From Diplosphaera chodatii (taxonomy: Eukaryota; Chlorophyta; Trebouxiophyceae; Prasiolales; Stichococcaceae), in NCBI GenBank assembly GCA_032358165.1, contig JAALGY010000041.1, positions 2,418,001 through 2,482,000 of the forward strand: DNA of 64,000 bases, read 5' to 3'. The notes below the pieces were generated by a model, which was not told the origin of the DNA, made no database searches, and saw only the letters and a program-made list of their open reading frames with translations. Below are positions 1-13,061 of the stretch, piece after piece. Within the stretch, counting starts at the first letter, position 1, and every line of letters starts with the position of its first letter. A program made the position numbers and the translations under genes.

Positions 1-2499
1 ACGTCACTCTGCACTGGCATGCTCATGCTCTTGATGCTTGCAATGCAGCTCGTCACATTGACGTGGCAAGCATTTCAAATGCGGACAATTGATGGCTTTC
101 AGTCATCTCGTCGGCAGGACACAGTAAGGCGTGGCAGCAGCACTTCAGCGATGCAGCTGCAGTGCACCTGGCAGTTGCCCAGTGGAGTCCTTGCGGTCCT
201 CGCGGATGGCTGACAGCGGGTAGGAGATCGACACTGCACCCACCGGCGGGTAGTCAAACTTGCGCAGCGCCTCTGCCGCGCCCTTCGCCTAGCATGGCAG
301 CGTTGCAACTTCACGACACCTCCAGGACGTGCGTCCGACTGCCTCATAAGTTTTTGACGGCATCTACCTTATGTTGAAAGTGCGCGGCATGCGCAGGTCG
401 GCACGCCGCCCGTCGGTCCAAACCACTGACAGATGGCAGAGAACAGGCTGGGGCTGCCTGCTGCTGGGGCACAGCATGCTGACCTGCTGGTCCAGGAGGT
501 CCGCTGCCACGTATGCGGGGACGGTGAGCGCCACCGTGCGCGCCCGCAGCGTCTTGTCGCCGTCGGGCGTGCTGTACGTGAGGCTGAGGGTGCCGTCGCC
601 CTGCTGCTGGATGCCTGTCAGCTTCCACTGCACCCTGTAACATGGCATGAAGCGTACTCAGCACAGCGGGCGCTGCACAAATTTCGCCAAATCAAACCGA
701 CCCGCGACAAGCAGGTGCGCGTGTAGCAAGCTTCCCTTTGGCTGCTGCCAGTTTCAAACGATGCGGGCCAGTGTTGCTTCGGCTCGGCAATGGTAGCACA
801 GTCCCAGACCTGATGTTGTCGGCATGCTTGGCAGCGATGGCACGCGGCAGCGACTGCAGGCCCTTTCGGAATGAACCCACAGTCTGGCCGGCGGGCTTAG
901 GCGGCAGCCGCGCGTCGCGGGGCGGCGGCGGGTTTGCGCGCTTCGCCTGGATCTGTTTGATGACGCCCGCAATGATGCTGCCGCCCGCCTTTTCCAGTGC
1001 GTACACCTGGTCAAGCAGCCACAGCAAACAGCTCAGTGGCATAACATGACATACGCGGGGCCATGCTGGCGGCGTGCAGCAGCCGGACTGTGACTGCAGG
1101 GGACTATGCCGGCCAATCAGGCTGTCTGACAGCCCGGCGCCTCCCCACTGAATGGACGCACACCACTTTGCAGCTCGACCAGACGTAAGCCACTGGTGTG
1201 CCTGTGCAGGGTCGAGCCTCCAGCATTGTCACCATCCCCCTGACCTTGCCAAAGGCGGCCTTCATGGACAGCTTTGCAGGGTTGCCAGCGTACACGCCGC
1301 TGCAGAAGGGCTCGATGAGGCGCTCGAAGACCTCATCGCCAAGGTTGCGCCGCACATAAACCTCCACACTCTCCTCGTGCGCTGCGCATCGAAGAGAGGG
1401 CACATTTGACCATGGCCACTTGTATTGGCACCACGCATGCTCTGTTGTCCCTGAAAACCTGCGCTGTCTACCCATCCGCCTCTGCTATTTGTCAAGTGAA
1501 GCGTACCATATGCCCTGCACATACTACCATGACAGTGCAACAGCCCGCACATAATCAGGTAGCAGACAGGTGACAACCAAGGCCATGCCTGGCATGGGCT
1601 GCTTGAAGCCGAGGGCACCCAGGCCGGCGCGGATTTTGCCCCATACGCTGAGCAGCTTGAAGGTCGCGATGTCGGGGCCGCTGGGTGTTGGGAGCAGCTC
1701 CTTGTTCCAGAACACGAAGCGGGGCGCCTTGGGGTCGCCCAGCACCAGCTCGCTGTCCAGCCCCGCATCAACCTGCGCATGCACGCGTGGTGAGACGCAA
1801 GCCACGCTGCAACGGATGCCCCACTGCGTCTGCGTGCTTCGTTGACACGCTGCTTCAACATCAACATCTGGATGCATGCACTTGCAGCATCACCCCACTG
1901 TGAAAAACGATACAGCAACTTGCTTCGCTGACATGCAATACAGCAAGGAAGTGCGGCGGCACTCACCGCAGCCTTGAGCATGGCATCGCTGGGCTGGAAG
2001 CTGTTGGGGCCCTCCTCCCACAGGTAGCCCTCGTCGTTGGTGACGGTGGTGATGTTGCCGCCCACCCGGTCGCGCCCCTCCGTCAGCAGCCACGACACGT
2101 CGGGGTGCTCCGCCCGCAGCGCCTGTCGACATCAGTGCTGGACACGCGTTGGTATCATGTGCTTTGAGCAAGTCTGCTACGCGGTGCAGGTACTCTCGAC
2201 AATACTGTGGGCATGACTGCTTCACGACATGCTGGCAACACATGGTGGCAGGCGCTTGCCTGCGCCGTCACCAGGCCCGAGATACCGCCGCCCACAACGA
2301 CGCAATCCAGCACTGTGCCGTCGTCCTGAGGCGGCGACTGGGCTGAGCTGCTGGGAGGGTCTGCAACTGCGGGGCCGGCGCTGCATGTGAGGGTGCACTG
2401 CCGCAGGCGAGCCGGTCGGTGTGCTGCAACGACTTGTCTGAGAGGGGCTTGAGGTGGGAGCAGCGAGGCACCCTGCTGCCTTGGCTGCACCTGCCGCAT
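1..2499 (-). CDS. PPO1: Protoporphyrinogen oxidase, plastid type (3' part lies outside the window)
   Basis: Oxygen-dependent FAD enzyme that oxidises protoporphyrinogen IX to protoporphyrin IX, the last step shared by heme and chlorophyll synthesis in the plastid. The first exon (about 2256-2499) carries a basic, Ser/Ala-rich leader like a transit peptide, then the FAD-binding Rossmann motif [15 protein letters not shown]. Later exons give [12 protein letters not shown] and [15 protein letters not shown] (about 1970-2122), [14 protein letters not shown] (about 1570-1771), [21 protein letters not shown] (about 1250-1380), and a near-terminal [14 protein letters not shown] (about 190-290), all typical of plant PPO1. 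At least seven exons are visible and the C-terminus is missing. In-frame Met codons also exist at 2547 and 2532. I prefer 2499 because a TATA-like box at 2551-2558 would place transcription start below them. Family assignment is firm; splice borders are approximate. Confidence 0.93.
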
Positions 2500-2550
2500 G
2501 TGTACACTGCAGTGTGCTGACTGCCCAACCATGTTGCTGCAAACCATGCT

Positions 2551-2558
2551 GCTATATA
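2551..2558 (-). promoter_or_regulatory. TATA-like box upstream of protoporphyrinogen oxidase
   Basis: On the minus strand the sequence reads ctatatag, about 50 bp upstream of the Met codon at 2499 and only a few bases upstream of the Met codon at 2547. If it is a real TATA box, transcription would begin near 2525 and the start at 2499 is favoured. This is inference from spacing alone. Confidence 0.3.
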
Positions 2559-3166
2559 GTGTTTGCTTTCGATGAGAGCCTAAGTCTGGCTTGTTGCGCT
2601 AAATGCGCCTCGACTGTTAACGCTCAAGATTGTGCTCCAGCGATTGACAAGTGCGTGCGGAAGATATTGCCTGTGATCCTCGCCCATCTGGGCGCACCCC
2701 CTGGTGACTTCCGGGCGAGGGGGTGTCACGCCTTGTGAGGGTTAGGTAACTTCCGCCTGTTGCCGCCGTGTAATTATATCAGATGAACTGGGTTGACGAC
2801 AGGAGGCAACGCTGCGAGACCAAGACGATGATGATGATGGTGGTTACATCCCATATACTCCACTGGTCACACAACAAGTGAATGCTGGCAACCAAGAACT
2901 GTGGAGCACCAGTCTAGACTGCAAGCGAATCTGTCCTGGATGTGCCGAAGCACACGGGGAAACAACTGAATGGACGCAAGCAATGCGTCTGGCTGGTGGA
3001 ACATCATATGCCACGAGGGCAGACCAAAGCCCATGCGGGCTGCAAGGTGTCCAAACGGGAAGGGCTAGGCAGCAAATGGGCAGCCCCCATAGCGCGAGAC
3101 CAAGACTGCGGAGTGGTTCGACCAAAGGGCTAACGTTATAGCAACGGATTCAAACGTGCTGAAACT
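2559..3166. other. Intergenic region between GlyRS 3' end and PPO1 5' end
   Basis: About 600 bp between two minus-strand genes. It should contain the GlyRS 3' UTR/terminator and the PPO1 promoter. A short GAT microsatellite lies near 2826-2838. Open frames here resemble no protein I know, and no RNA gene was seen. Confidence 0.5.
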
Positions 3167-6100
3167 TCAGAAGCCTGGCAGCTCTGAGAACTCCAAGATG
3201 CCATCCTGCAGCGCCGCCACGTCCCTGCAGAAGCATCCAGCCATGGCTAAGACCGTGGAGTGTTGTGGCAGAGAGCATGTTGTTCTCATGCTGGAATGAA
3301 AGCACAACCATCGACACAACCATCACGCTAAGCCTGCAGGAATGCTCGTACCGGAGGAGCGCCTGGCGGTTGGTCCGAACATCGGCCTCCTCTGTCATGA
3401 CAAACACATTGTCGAAGAAGGCGGTGATGGGGTCCACCAGTGTCTGTGCCACGTCCAGGAATGCTGCCACACTTCCGCTCCGGTCGACCTGCACCCAAGG
3501 ATCTGCAAAACTGGATACTGCCGTTGGAAAACTCTTCTGCCGTCATGTCCGAGGACAGGGCTACGGGGTTTCACAGGAGGCACTTCGTGCTGCACCTTGG
3601 AAGCTGCCTGCTGCAGGGCGCCGTGCAGGGCGCGCTCCTCGTTCTGCTGGAACAGCTCTGGCCGCACAGCTGCCGAGGCATCCACCTTCTGCCCCCGCCC
3701 AATGCGCACCGCACGAGCTATGCTGGTCATGACACCATCTAGGCGGCCCCGCAGCTGTGTGTCCTGCTGGCAGAGGCCAGCACATGCAGGTTATGTGCAC
3801 GACAGACTACTCAGGTTGTGTGCATGATGAAAGTGCTCAGCAGGGGTTTGCCAGGTGCACTACACACGGCCACTGCCCTCACTCAGCACATTGGGACACA
3901 CCTGCAACTCGCGCACGGAGGCGGCTGCGAGGGCCGGGTTGCTGGCCCGCTGCCGCAGTACAGCCCGGACCACTTCAGGCTGCGCGCCGCTGTCTGTCAG
4001 CAGGACCTCCAGACGCCGCTCCACAAAGTCTAGCACCTGTGGCGTCACAACCCGAACCTACACTGCTGCATGTGTGCATCTTGCATCTGCGGCAGCAATG
4101 CCAGCTCTATCACAACACAGGATGAGAGCGGGCATTGAAGTTGCTTGTGTACCTGCTGCTGGACGTCTGCTGGTGCCAGCACTGGTTGCAGATCAGCTGC
4201 CGCTGCGATGGCTGCAGGTAAGTCCAGCTGGGTCTGGCTGGCCATCAAGGTCTGCAGTCCGCAGCAGGCAAGCCATCAGTGCCAAAGGTCCTGTTAATGC
4301 CGATAACGCAATGACATTGCAAAGCGGTCAGATGGTTCACCTGCAGCAGCCCATTTGCTAGCCGCCTGAGGCCGAAAGGATCTGCTGTGGATGTTGGCGC
4401 ATTGCCTGCTGCGATGAGACCGACCAGGCTATCGAGCCTGTCCAAGCCCGAACAGCAGGTTGTACACTCTGCCATCACTCGACTCGACGCAGGGCGGCTG
4501 CCACAGTCACCAGGGTGTGCAGAGTGGCAAACACCTGTCCGTGATTGAGACGAGGATGCCAGCAGGGGATGCCGGGGTGGCGTCGCCAGCATTCCTTGGC
4601 AACACGCTCTCATAGACCGCATCTGCCACATCCGCTGACGCACCTGCGCAGGTTGAACAAATGATGTGCTACACCTTCACTTTGTGCACAACCGCTTGCT
4701 GAGGGCAGCTCCAGACTGCGAAGCGGGTGCTGATGGGCACCTGATGCAGATGCCAGATGCCGGCCAATGGTGCCGGCCAACGCTGTCATCTCCATGACTG
4801 TTGCGGTCGCCTGTATGTGCAGCAGTGTCCAGGGTGTCACAAAACAGACACTTTCCGAGTGTTGTTCCTGTTGTTGCTGCTGCTGCTGCTGCTGCATAGA
4901 GGGCTTCGTTCGTTGACGACACTTGATGTTTCAAGGGCATTAGTCACCAAGTCGGCATGCGCCAGCTGGGCTGCCTGCTGTGCCGGTCGGATGGCGTCAG
5001 ACAGACCTGCTGCCTCGCCAACTGCTGTGATCAACTGCTCCACCCGCTTCTGCACAATGGCAAGTCGCCAAACAGAGTCAAGGTGAGGCCATGGGTGCAG
5101 ATCTGTGCTGCCAGGGTATTAGGAATGTGTGAATATATGGGCTGACCTGCGCGGCATCGGCGTGCATGAGGCATGCTCAGCCTTGTGCAGACAGTCAGAC
5201 AAGGCATGAGGACACAGTACGCACTGATTTGTCGAGCATGGTGCCCAGGGACTTGTGGAATGTGATGCCCTCAAGTCGTGGCCTGAAATCAGATAGCGGC
5301 TGCTTGAGGTCCTCCTGGAAGAAGAACTGCGCGTCCTCAAACCGCGCCCGAAGCACCGATTCGTTGCCCGCCTGCACATTCAAAGTTGTCATGTTGGGAG
5401 AAATGGTCGACACGAGATGCTTTTCCGGTGCCAACCCCTCCAGAAGCTGGCGCTTCATGCCGAAGTTGTTTTCGCTGCAAGGTTGCAAGTCAGTGTATTG
5501 AGCAGCCATACCCTGACGAGGTCTTTGTCGACCGGGCCGTTAGCCACTGTCACAAAGACCCGCTGCAGCTCGTCCCCACTGCCGTAGACTGGGAAGTAGC
5601 GCTGGTGCTTGCGCATCACCATCACCAACAGCTCCCTGCAGTGCACAAGGTGTGGGGTCAAGATGCAGCGGGTGGTGCATTGCCGTCGACTCCTGCATAC
5701 GCTGACAATGCAAGGGTGCTCAAACAGCCTGGTCTGACTGTCCATGGTCTCAACCTGGGGAGCGAGAGGAAGCCCGAGTCGAAGGACCCCAGGATGACTG
5801 TGGGCGACTCGACCAGGTTGGTCACTTCCTGCAAAGACACATCACCTCGCCTCATGACGCTGACCACGTATGCAAAACACCAGATGGACAGAGCCGCACA
5901 CCCAATGCCCTGCGCCGTGCTTTGCTGACAAACTTCTGCTGTTCTGAGAGCAGCACATCCCCTTACCTCCAGAAGGTCTGTCTGGAAGCTGCTGGGGACG
6001 CTGCCGCCAACACTGGAAGCTGCTGCGCTGACGGCGTCCCAGATGGCGCTGGAACGCTCCGCGACGCCCAGTGTGATGCGCTGCTGCCGCAGCGTATCCA

Positions 6101-9083
6101 CATACTCAGCGGCGTTTGCCACCTGCAAACACGCTCGGACCCAGTGTTGCATTGCAGTCAGTTCGTGCTGACGCGATTCCACCGCAGGGCTGCCAGGCTA
6201 GTACGACTGCTGCCAGTATGCACTTGGCAGTCAGGTCACCTCAATGGGCGCAGCCGTGTCAGACCGCAGCCCATGTGTGACCCGCCCGGCACGCAGGCCA
6301 GCAAACGCAAATGGCAACACTGCGCCGCCGTGCAGCGCCAGCAGTGAGCGCAGTGGCCGGGAGAATGCCGTGTCGCCGCGCCAGCGCATGCTGTCCTTGA
6401 ACCGCACCGCGGCCAAGACCGCCGGCAGCTCCTCCGTCAGCACCTGGCAACAGCTTCATCTTGTGTATATCTTGTCTGATTGGTTGCCACGTAAAACCAA
6501 ACAACTTCGACAACGACACACGCCGCGTTGCTATGACACATCAGCTCCAGGCCCAGCGCTGGTTGATGAGTCAGAGCGCACCTGTACAGCAGACCGTCCA
6601 GTCTCCTGTACGACCGCCCACACATACTCGGTGCCCTTTCCATCGGGCTCGACAGCAACATCTGAGGGTTGCACACCGTTCTTCTTGCAAAAGCCCTCGA
6701 GTGCTTTGCTGGGAGCACCGCTGCTGTCGAATGCCACCTGTCAACCAGCATTCTGGCTATGTTACATAACAGTTGTCACCTTCATGCATGAGATCACCCA
6801 CCACTGGCAGCACTTGCACACGCCAGGGTCAACTGCACACCTTTGCAGGTGGGCCGCGCATGCGGTTTTCAGCATCTGGTTGCCTAGCCGCCAGGCCAGA
6901 AACGAGCACTGCCAGCCGCCTGGGTGTGCCTTCCACGCTGACACCGCTGTGGGAAAGGCGCAGCCGCTGCAGCAGCTCTGTCGTACGGCTCCTGCTCGAG
7001 CACAACATTCTAGGTCGACGCACAAGCGACACATCATCAGGACCACGGCGGAGCTGCTCCACGCGATGTTCTCACGACTTCACCACAGCTTGAGCACCTG
7101 AGCTGCTCCATGGCTGATCTGACATCACTGGGCGGCAGCTCCTCACAGCCGACCTCCAGGACGAAGTCTGCGGCGCTGCTGGGTGCGGACCCCAGCTCGA
7201 ACGCAGGCGGGGGCGCCTCCGGTGCTGGAGGCACGATGCCGAGCGGGTGCTCCAACTCCTCTCTCCGTTCCATATACAGGCCTGCATGCACGGCGTGGTT
7301 CGGTTGAGCCAGTCAGCAAATGTGGCCTGAAGAATTGCACAGGTCGTGTGCCGGATTGACGAGATTTCATGCGCAGTCATCCCACCTGTGACCTGGCGTG
7401 CCAGCGCGCGCAGTGTAGCAAAGCACGCTTGCCGCTCAGTGACTCCGACCGCGCCGCGTGCATCCAGCACATTGAACACATGTGACAGCTTCAGCAGGTG
7501 GTCATACGCCGGTATGGGCAGCCGCTGGTCCAGCAGCCGCTTTGCTTCCTGTAGGTGGATGCAGGAGGGGCCGGGTGAGCTGGTGGCATATGCAACTTAG
7601 GACGCGTGCTCACAGCCACTAAGCTGCAGCATTGTATGCTCATAAGCGTTCATCACTGACCGCATTGTACAGGTCGAAGCGCTTGCGCTGCGTCTCGACA
7701 TCCGCGAGGTCCAGGTTGTAGCGCCCCATCTCGAACTCGTTTTGCATGAACATCTCGCCATATGCAATGCTGTCTGTGTATCGGATGTCCTTGAAGTGTG
7801 ACACGCCCTGCATCACACCAACACACAGAGTCAGCTCAGGATCATGCCAGGTGAGTCCACATGGACCCTACTCAAAGCGTACTGAAGCACAGTAAGCTAT
7901 AGGCCCACCTGCAGAGCCATCAGTATGCGCTCCAAGCCATAGGTGATCTCCACTGCGGGGATGGGCAGTGGTCGCCCGCCAGCCTGCTGGAAGTAGGTGA
8001 ACTGCACAGGCAGCACTGCAATATTGGCAGCTCGACAATCAACATCCAGTCGTTATCGAGCTGCTGATAGTGTTTATGGTGATAGCAGCAGACATACACT
8101 TGCATGGAATGATGATTCCACCTGTGTGATCTCCATGCCGTTGAGCCACACCTCCCAGCCCAGGCCCCAGGCCCCCAACACAGGGGACTCCCAGTTGTCC
8201 TCCACAAAACGAATGTCATTAGCAGCGGTGTCAACACCCAGCGCTCGCAGACTTCCCAGGTATAGCTCCTGGGGATTGCCTGGCTCTGGCTTCAAAATGA
8301 CTTGCATCTGGCACGGTATGAGATAAGAACCTTCAGCCGGCTGTGAGACATGTGTGTTTGCATGGCCAACCCGCATGCACTTGCTCATGATCACTACTGA
8401 TTTAATGTACTGTAACGTTTGTGTCTGCGCTCACCTGTGTGTGCCGCTGCAGGCGGTTGGGATTCTCGCCATAGCGGCTGTCATCTGGACGGATTGAGGG
8501 CTCGGTGTAGACCACGTTCCAGGGCTCCGGGCCATTGACCCTCAAGTAGGTTGCCGGATTCATGGTGCCGGCACCCACCTGCCATACCAGCACGATATCT
8601 TGTCAGTCTGCACCTTGAACATGGCATACTGCAAGCACAACCCGCAGCCGCACTGCTCTGTTGACGGAGCCACACCTCGGTGTTATGCGGAAGGCACACG
8701 GCACAGCCCTTGCCGGACCAGTATGCCTGCAGCGCTGCGATCGCGTCCTGAAAGCTGGGACCTTGCTTGGCCTCCGCAGCATGTGCAGCGCTGCCGGCCT
8801 GCCGCTCCTGACTGGCCACGCCTGCAGCGGTCGCAGGATCTGCAGCGCTTGCTGTGCACTGCTGCCATGATAACCTGCTATTGCTGCTGCTGAGACGCGC
8901 TGCATGGCCTGGGAAGCGGTGACTTCGGAGCACATGGCCATGGCGCGCCCGTGTGCAGACATGCCGGGTACAGCAGACGTTGCACAGATGCCGCGTCAGC
9001 GGCAGGCGGCCACACAGCTGCCCCAGAGACAGCATGTTCATGCTTGGCACGGAGCGAAACTGGCCACAACATGTATGTAACAT
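3167..9083 (-). CDS. EDD1: Glycyl-tRNA synthetase, bacterial alpha-beta fused type, plastid/mitochondrial
   Basis: Attaches glycine to tRNA-Gly in organelles. It is the bacterial alpha2beta2 type with both subunits fused in one chain, as in Arabidopsis EDD1. About twenty exons can be followed. The first (about 8670-9083) encodes an Arg/Ser-rich targeting leader and then [19 protein letters not shown], the start of the GlyQ domain. [19 protein letters not shown] and [14 protein letters not shown] follow (about 8437-8590), then [10 protein letters not shown] (about 7911-8017). The GlyS part begins with [15 protein letters not shown] (about 7090-7270) and continues through [11 protein letters not shown] (about 5510-5640), [14 protein letters not shown] (about 5220-5375) and [20 protein letters not shown] across an intron. 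The anticodon-binding-like C-terminus ends in EFSELPGF and a stop at 3167. The start is the first in-frame Met; a later Met (about 9041) is also possible. It diverges from the Ariadne gene across 326 bp. Confidence 0.94.
4876..4895. repeat. GCT trinucleotide microsatellite inside a GlyRS intron
   Basis: A pure GCT run of about 20 nt. On the coding strand it reads as CAG repeats. It lies between the exon ending near 4944 (HADL) and the exon starting near 4818 (ATATVMEM), so it should be spliced out rather than encode polyglutamine. Confidence 0.75.
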
Positions 9084-9409
9084 GCTATCAAGCGCACGGG
9101 GTCGTGGGCGCTACAGGGTTGCGGAGCATCGAAAAGCCACCCTGTGCTGTTTCCCAAGCAATGCGTTAAGCCAACAGTGAATGATCACAGCAACAGTCCG
9201 CAGCTCCGCAGGCTTCGTCAGTGGTCAAACGAGCATTGGTGTTGCGTACTATCAGCCTGCCGCGGTTGCTGGGCTTTGCCACTGATGTGGAACCTTGTTT
9301 TGCCTTGACTCCGTGTTACACAAACTCATTTCTCTCAGCCAGCAAGCACTGCTCGCCACACACAGTATCGTATGAGAGCTGGCTACTGAACGCCCTACAG
9401 TCTAGTAGT
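9084..9409. promoter_or_regulatory. Shared upstream region of divergent GlyRS and Ariadne genes
   Basis: 326 bp between two start codons facing away from each other. Any promoters for both genes must lie here or overlap the 5' exons. I saw no clear TATA box and no other gene. Confidence 0.4.
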
Positions 9410-12400
9410 ATGTCTGTGGCAGATGAGGAGGAGGAGGATTACGGGTTTGGCAGCGAGGATGAGCCAAGCAGCGAAATGGAGGTGGACGACAGCGCTGAAT
9501 ACGGCTTCGACCCCGCGGAGGACATCGACATCAGCTCCCGACGGGTGCGACTCCCCGCCCGCCATCGGTCGCCTCGAAAGACACGCAGCTTCGCAGCATG
9601 GTCTTTCTGGGAATGTGCAGCGGTGTTTGCTGCATGTGTTGGCAGCTACGAAGGCGATGGCAGGCTGTGCATGACATGCATGAACGTCACAAGAGTAGCG
9701 GTTGCACATCATGAGGCTGCTGTTCGTGTGCAGACTGCCTATGAGGTGCTGACGGAGCAGCAGCTGCGGGAGCGGCAGGCACAGGATGTCCAATCAGTCA
9801 CCTCGGTGCTCGGCATCTCGGATGGCGAGGCTGCACGGGTGCTGCGCTACTACAAATGGTGCGTGCTGCGCGTGCTGCCATGTCATGTAGATGCATAAGC
9901 TCACAAGAGGTGCACATGCCCCAGACACAACGTAAGACGGGTGACTGCTAACCCTGCACAGGGACTCGGATCGTGTCAACGACGAGTACTTTGCAGACAT
10001 GGACACGGTTCGAGACACGCTGGGCCTCATGGACGAGGCCTCGCAGCCCTCCAGCCCAGTGGCAGCAGCGGCAGCGGCAGCGGCAACGGGTATAACAGCC
10101 AGAAAAGCGAGCAAGACTCGCAGTCCTAGGTTGAAAAAGGTACCTGTCCGTCTCATGTGCGACAGGGCTGCTGCATCTTTCTCGCAAGGGATCAATGGCC
10201 CAAGTCACGGTCGAATGCTGCAGGTGCTGTGCGGGATTTGCTTCGAGGAGCAGCCAGTCAGCAATATGCATGCGGGTGTTTGCCAGCATACATACTGCCA
10301 CGACTGCTGGCGAGGCTATGTGGCTACTGCAGTTTCTGGTGGTCCAGCTGTCCTGGACCTGCGGTGTCCGCATGCAGACTGCAGAGCTGCGGTAGGCACC
10401 TCTTTTCTCTATGCATCCCACAGGTGGTGTGCACCGGTCGCAACAGTTAGTCGACGCTTATGTGACGCTGCCTGCTGCATGCAGGTATCAGACAGTGTGG
10501 TGCAGCTGGTGCTGGACGACAGTGAACAGGCCAAGCTGGACCAGTTTGCCTTGCGGTCCTTTGTGGAGGACAGCAGGTTGGTCCATTGCATGCAGGCTCA
10601 GCCTTTGTTTGTTACTCATGTGAGTATGCTGATGAGCCAGTTGTTTGACTGGTTGCACCATTGCACGGTAGGCGGATGGCATGGTGCCCGGCGCCTGGCT
10701 GTGGGTTTGCCGTGCAGTGCAACACGGATGTGGGGCAGCATGCAATCGACATTGCATGCAAGTGCGGCTCCACATTCTGCTTCACCTGTAAGGAGGAAGC
10801 ACACCGCCCGGTAGGTATCTCTTTACTGCTAGTTTTCGACTGTAGCAGGGTTGAGAACATGTCCAATGGCCTCCTTGCTGCCTAGTGAGGACCTCGGGCT
10901 ACATTACGGTATTGCAACTTGCAGGTGGATTGCACCACCGTTGCAACGTGGCTGCTGAAAAACAGCGCTGAGTCAGAAAACCTCAATTGGATCATGGCTA
11001 ACACCAAGCCATGCCCCAAGTGCAAGCGGCCCATCGAGAAGAACCACGGCTGCATGCACATGAGCTGCTCACAGTGCAAGCACGAATTTTGCTGGTGAGA
11101 AGTGCATTGACGCGATGCTGCAGGCTTGGGCAATCGTCATCCCAGAGGCAATGCTGGTGCTCAAAGCGGCAGCCACAGTGCACTGCCTGGCCTCAGGCAT
11201 TGTCGATGCTAGCGGCATCAGGCTCGTCTCCTGTGCCGCAGGCTATGCCTTGACGACTGGAAGACGCACGGCGAGGGCACTGGCGGCTTCTATGCCTGCA
11301 ACAGGTGCACTTGTCCTTCATGCACACTGCATTCGTTGTCCCTGGGTCACACCATGGTGGACTTGCATCTCGCTGTATGCCTGCTGCTCGTGGGTTGAGA
11401 GGTCAACGGTACGAACCTGGTGTGCATGCAGGTATGAGACTGGCAAGAAAGAGGGCAAATACAACGAGGAAGAGGCTAAACGTGAGCGCGCCAAACAGTC
11501 GCTGGAGCGGTACATGCACTACTACCAGCGCTTTGCAGAGAATGACAAGGCTCGCAAACAGGTGCTGCACTCGAAAACACTTTCTGCTGTTGGTGACGGT
11601 AGCTCGCTGCGCTACTTGTTTCAGCCCCAAAGTCAACGGCTGTGCCGCAGGAACAACGCAAACAGCATGCACGATTATGCCTGCAGGCAATCCTCAAGAT
11701 GCAGGAGTTTGGCGAGTCCAAGATTGAGAAGCTGAGCGAGCTGACGGCCACGCCCACCAGCCAGCTGAAGCTGGTGCTGGACGCCTGGGCCCAGGTCATC
11801 AGCATGTGCTTCACTCGAATTTGGTGTCGCATGTACTTGGTGTCACCTGCCTCGCAGTCAGTTCAACCCTGTGTATGCTGCTGGTGGCATCTGTGTTGAT
11901 GGCCGAAGTTTTGCCGGTTGGCAGGTCATCGACTGCCGGCGCATCCTGAAGTGGACATATGCCTACGGCTTCTACTCTTTTGGCAACGAGGGCTCGTCGA
12001 CTGCAATACCGCTGTCAAAGGAGCAGCAGGGCTTCTTTGAGTTCAGCCAGGTATGTAGCCCACCTCTGATGGCAGCTTCCCTTTCAGTCTGGACCTTGGT
12101 TTCTGGACGCCAAGAGCCCGACTCCATCTGATGTTGTTGCCCGAGCCAACAGCCTGCGCATTGTCCATCGTCTGCGCTGCAGGGCCAAGCGGAAAGCTAC
12201 CTAGAGAAACTGCACAAAATGGTGGAGCAGGACCTGAACGACCTGCTGGATGGCAGCCGCCCTCCCGGCGACTGGCCTGCGTTCAGGGAAACGCTCATTG
12301 GCCTCACAGACGTGACACAGGTGTCCAAGAAGCTTCCCATTCATGGCAGAACTTGGCCTCTATCGAGCAGCAATCATGTACAGCCCTTTGAGACAAGCCT

Positions 12401-13061
12401 GAGGCTCATATTGCACCAAGTGAGGCGCCATGCTGATTATCTTATTGTGTTTTATGCAGAACCACTTTGCGAAGCTGGTGGATGAGCTGGAGCGTGGCAT
12501 GGCAAGCCTGCTGGAAACTTATCGTACAGGTGCTCCTGGTGTAGCCTTGGGTGTCCTCTGGCAGAGGCAGTCAACTGAAGGCATCTTTTGGCCGTGTTGT
12601 ACGTACTGTAGCTGCTTGCTTACGTTTGCAGAAGAGGTAGCCGAGATGGTGGCTGCGTCAGGGTCAGACACGGCAGCGGCGGCAGCGGCAGCAGAACCAT
12701 CTGCACCAGTGTCCGCCAAGAAAGGCCACATCTCCAAGCGCTCCCGGCGAAACAACCGAGGTGCCGCCCAGCTGCTCGGCCTGCCAGCAGTGGCACCTCG
12801 GCTGCTTGATGGTGGATAGCCCACCCGACTGCAGTGCTGGTGTGCCGATGCTGTCCTCTCATGATGGCTTCGCCTGCAGGTGTGGCAAGCAGCAGTCAGC
12901 CCAGCCAGCAGGCAGCTCCTGCAGCCGGAGCAGCACCGCAGCCGACTGACGATACACAGCTGGAGGCAATGGCCGGCTACTGGCCGTGCCCAGTCTGTAC
13001 ATTCGCTAACGACCTGACCACTGAGGTCTGCGAGATGTGTGAGACTGCACGAGCCCACTGA
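9410..13061 (+). CDS. ARI: Ariadne-type RBR E3 ubiquitin ligase with C-terminal RanBP2 zinc finger
   Basis: Transfers ubiquitin from an E2 to substrates through a RING-HECT-hybrid mechanism, probably in cytosol or nucleus. The acidic start [18 protein letters not shown] is typical of Ariadne proteins. It is followed by a UBA-like segment ([20 protein letters not shown]). RING1 reads CGICFEEQ...[10 protein letters not shown] (about 10227-10370). The IBR has CPAPGCGF...[16 protein letters not shown] (about 10680-10805). RING2 has [19 protein letters not shown] (about 11009-11096), with the catalytic Cys in HGCMHM. The Ariadne domain follows: [17 protein letters not shown], then [19 protein letters not shown] and later helices. 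The last exon encodes [20 protein letters not shown], a RanBP2 zinc finger as in plant ARI proteins. An Ala/Gly-rich low-complexity stretch sits near 10060-10090. All key zinc ligands I checked are present. Confidence 0.94.

Noticed and set aside
4837..4930. Polyglutamine or polyserine tract in GlyRS
   Set aside because: Homology joins ADL before it to ATATVMEM after it through GT and AG sites, so the trinucleotide run is intronic.
6244..7101. 285-codon plus-strand open frame opposite GlyRS
   Set aside because: Antisense to well-conserved GlyS-domain exons; no homology of its own.
9999..10130. Possible simple-sequence insertion breaking the Ariadne gene
   Set aside because: The Ala/Gly run remains in frame between conserved blocks and is a normal low-complexity linker.
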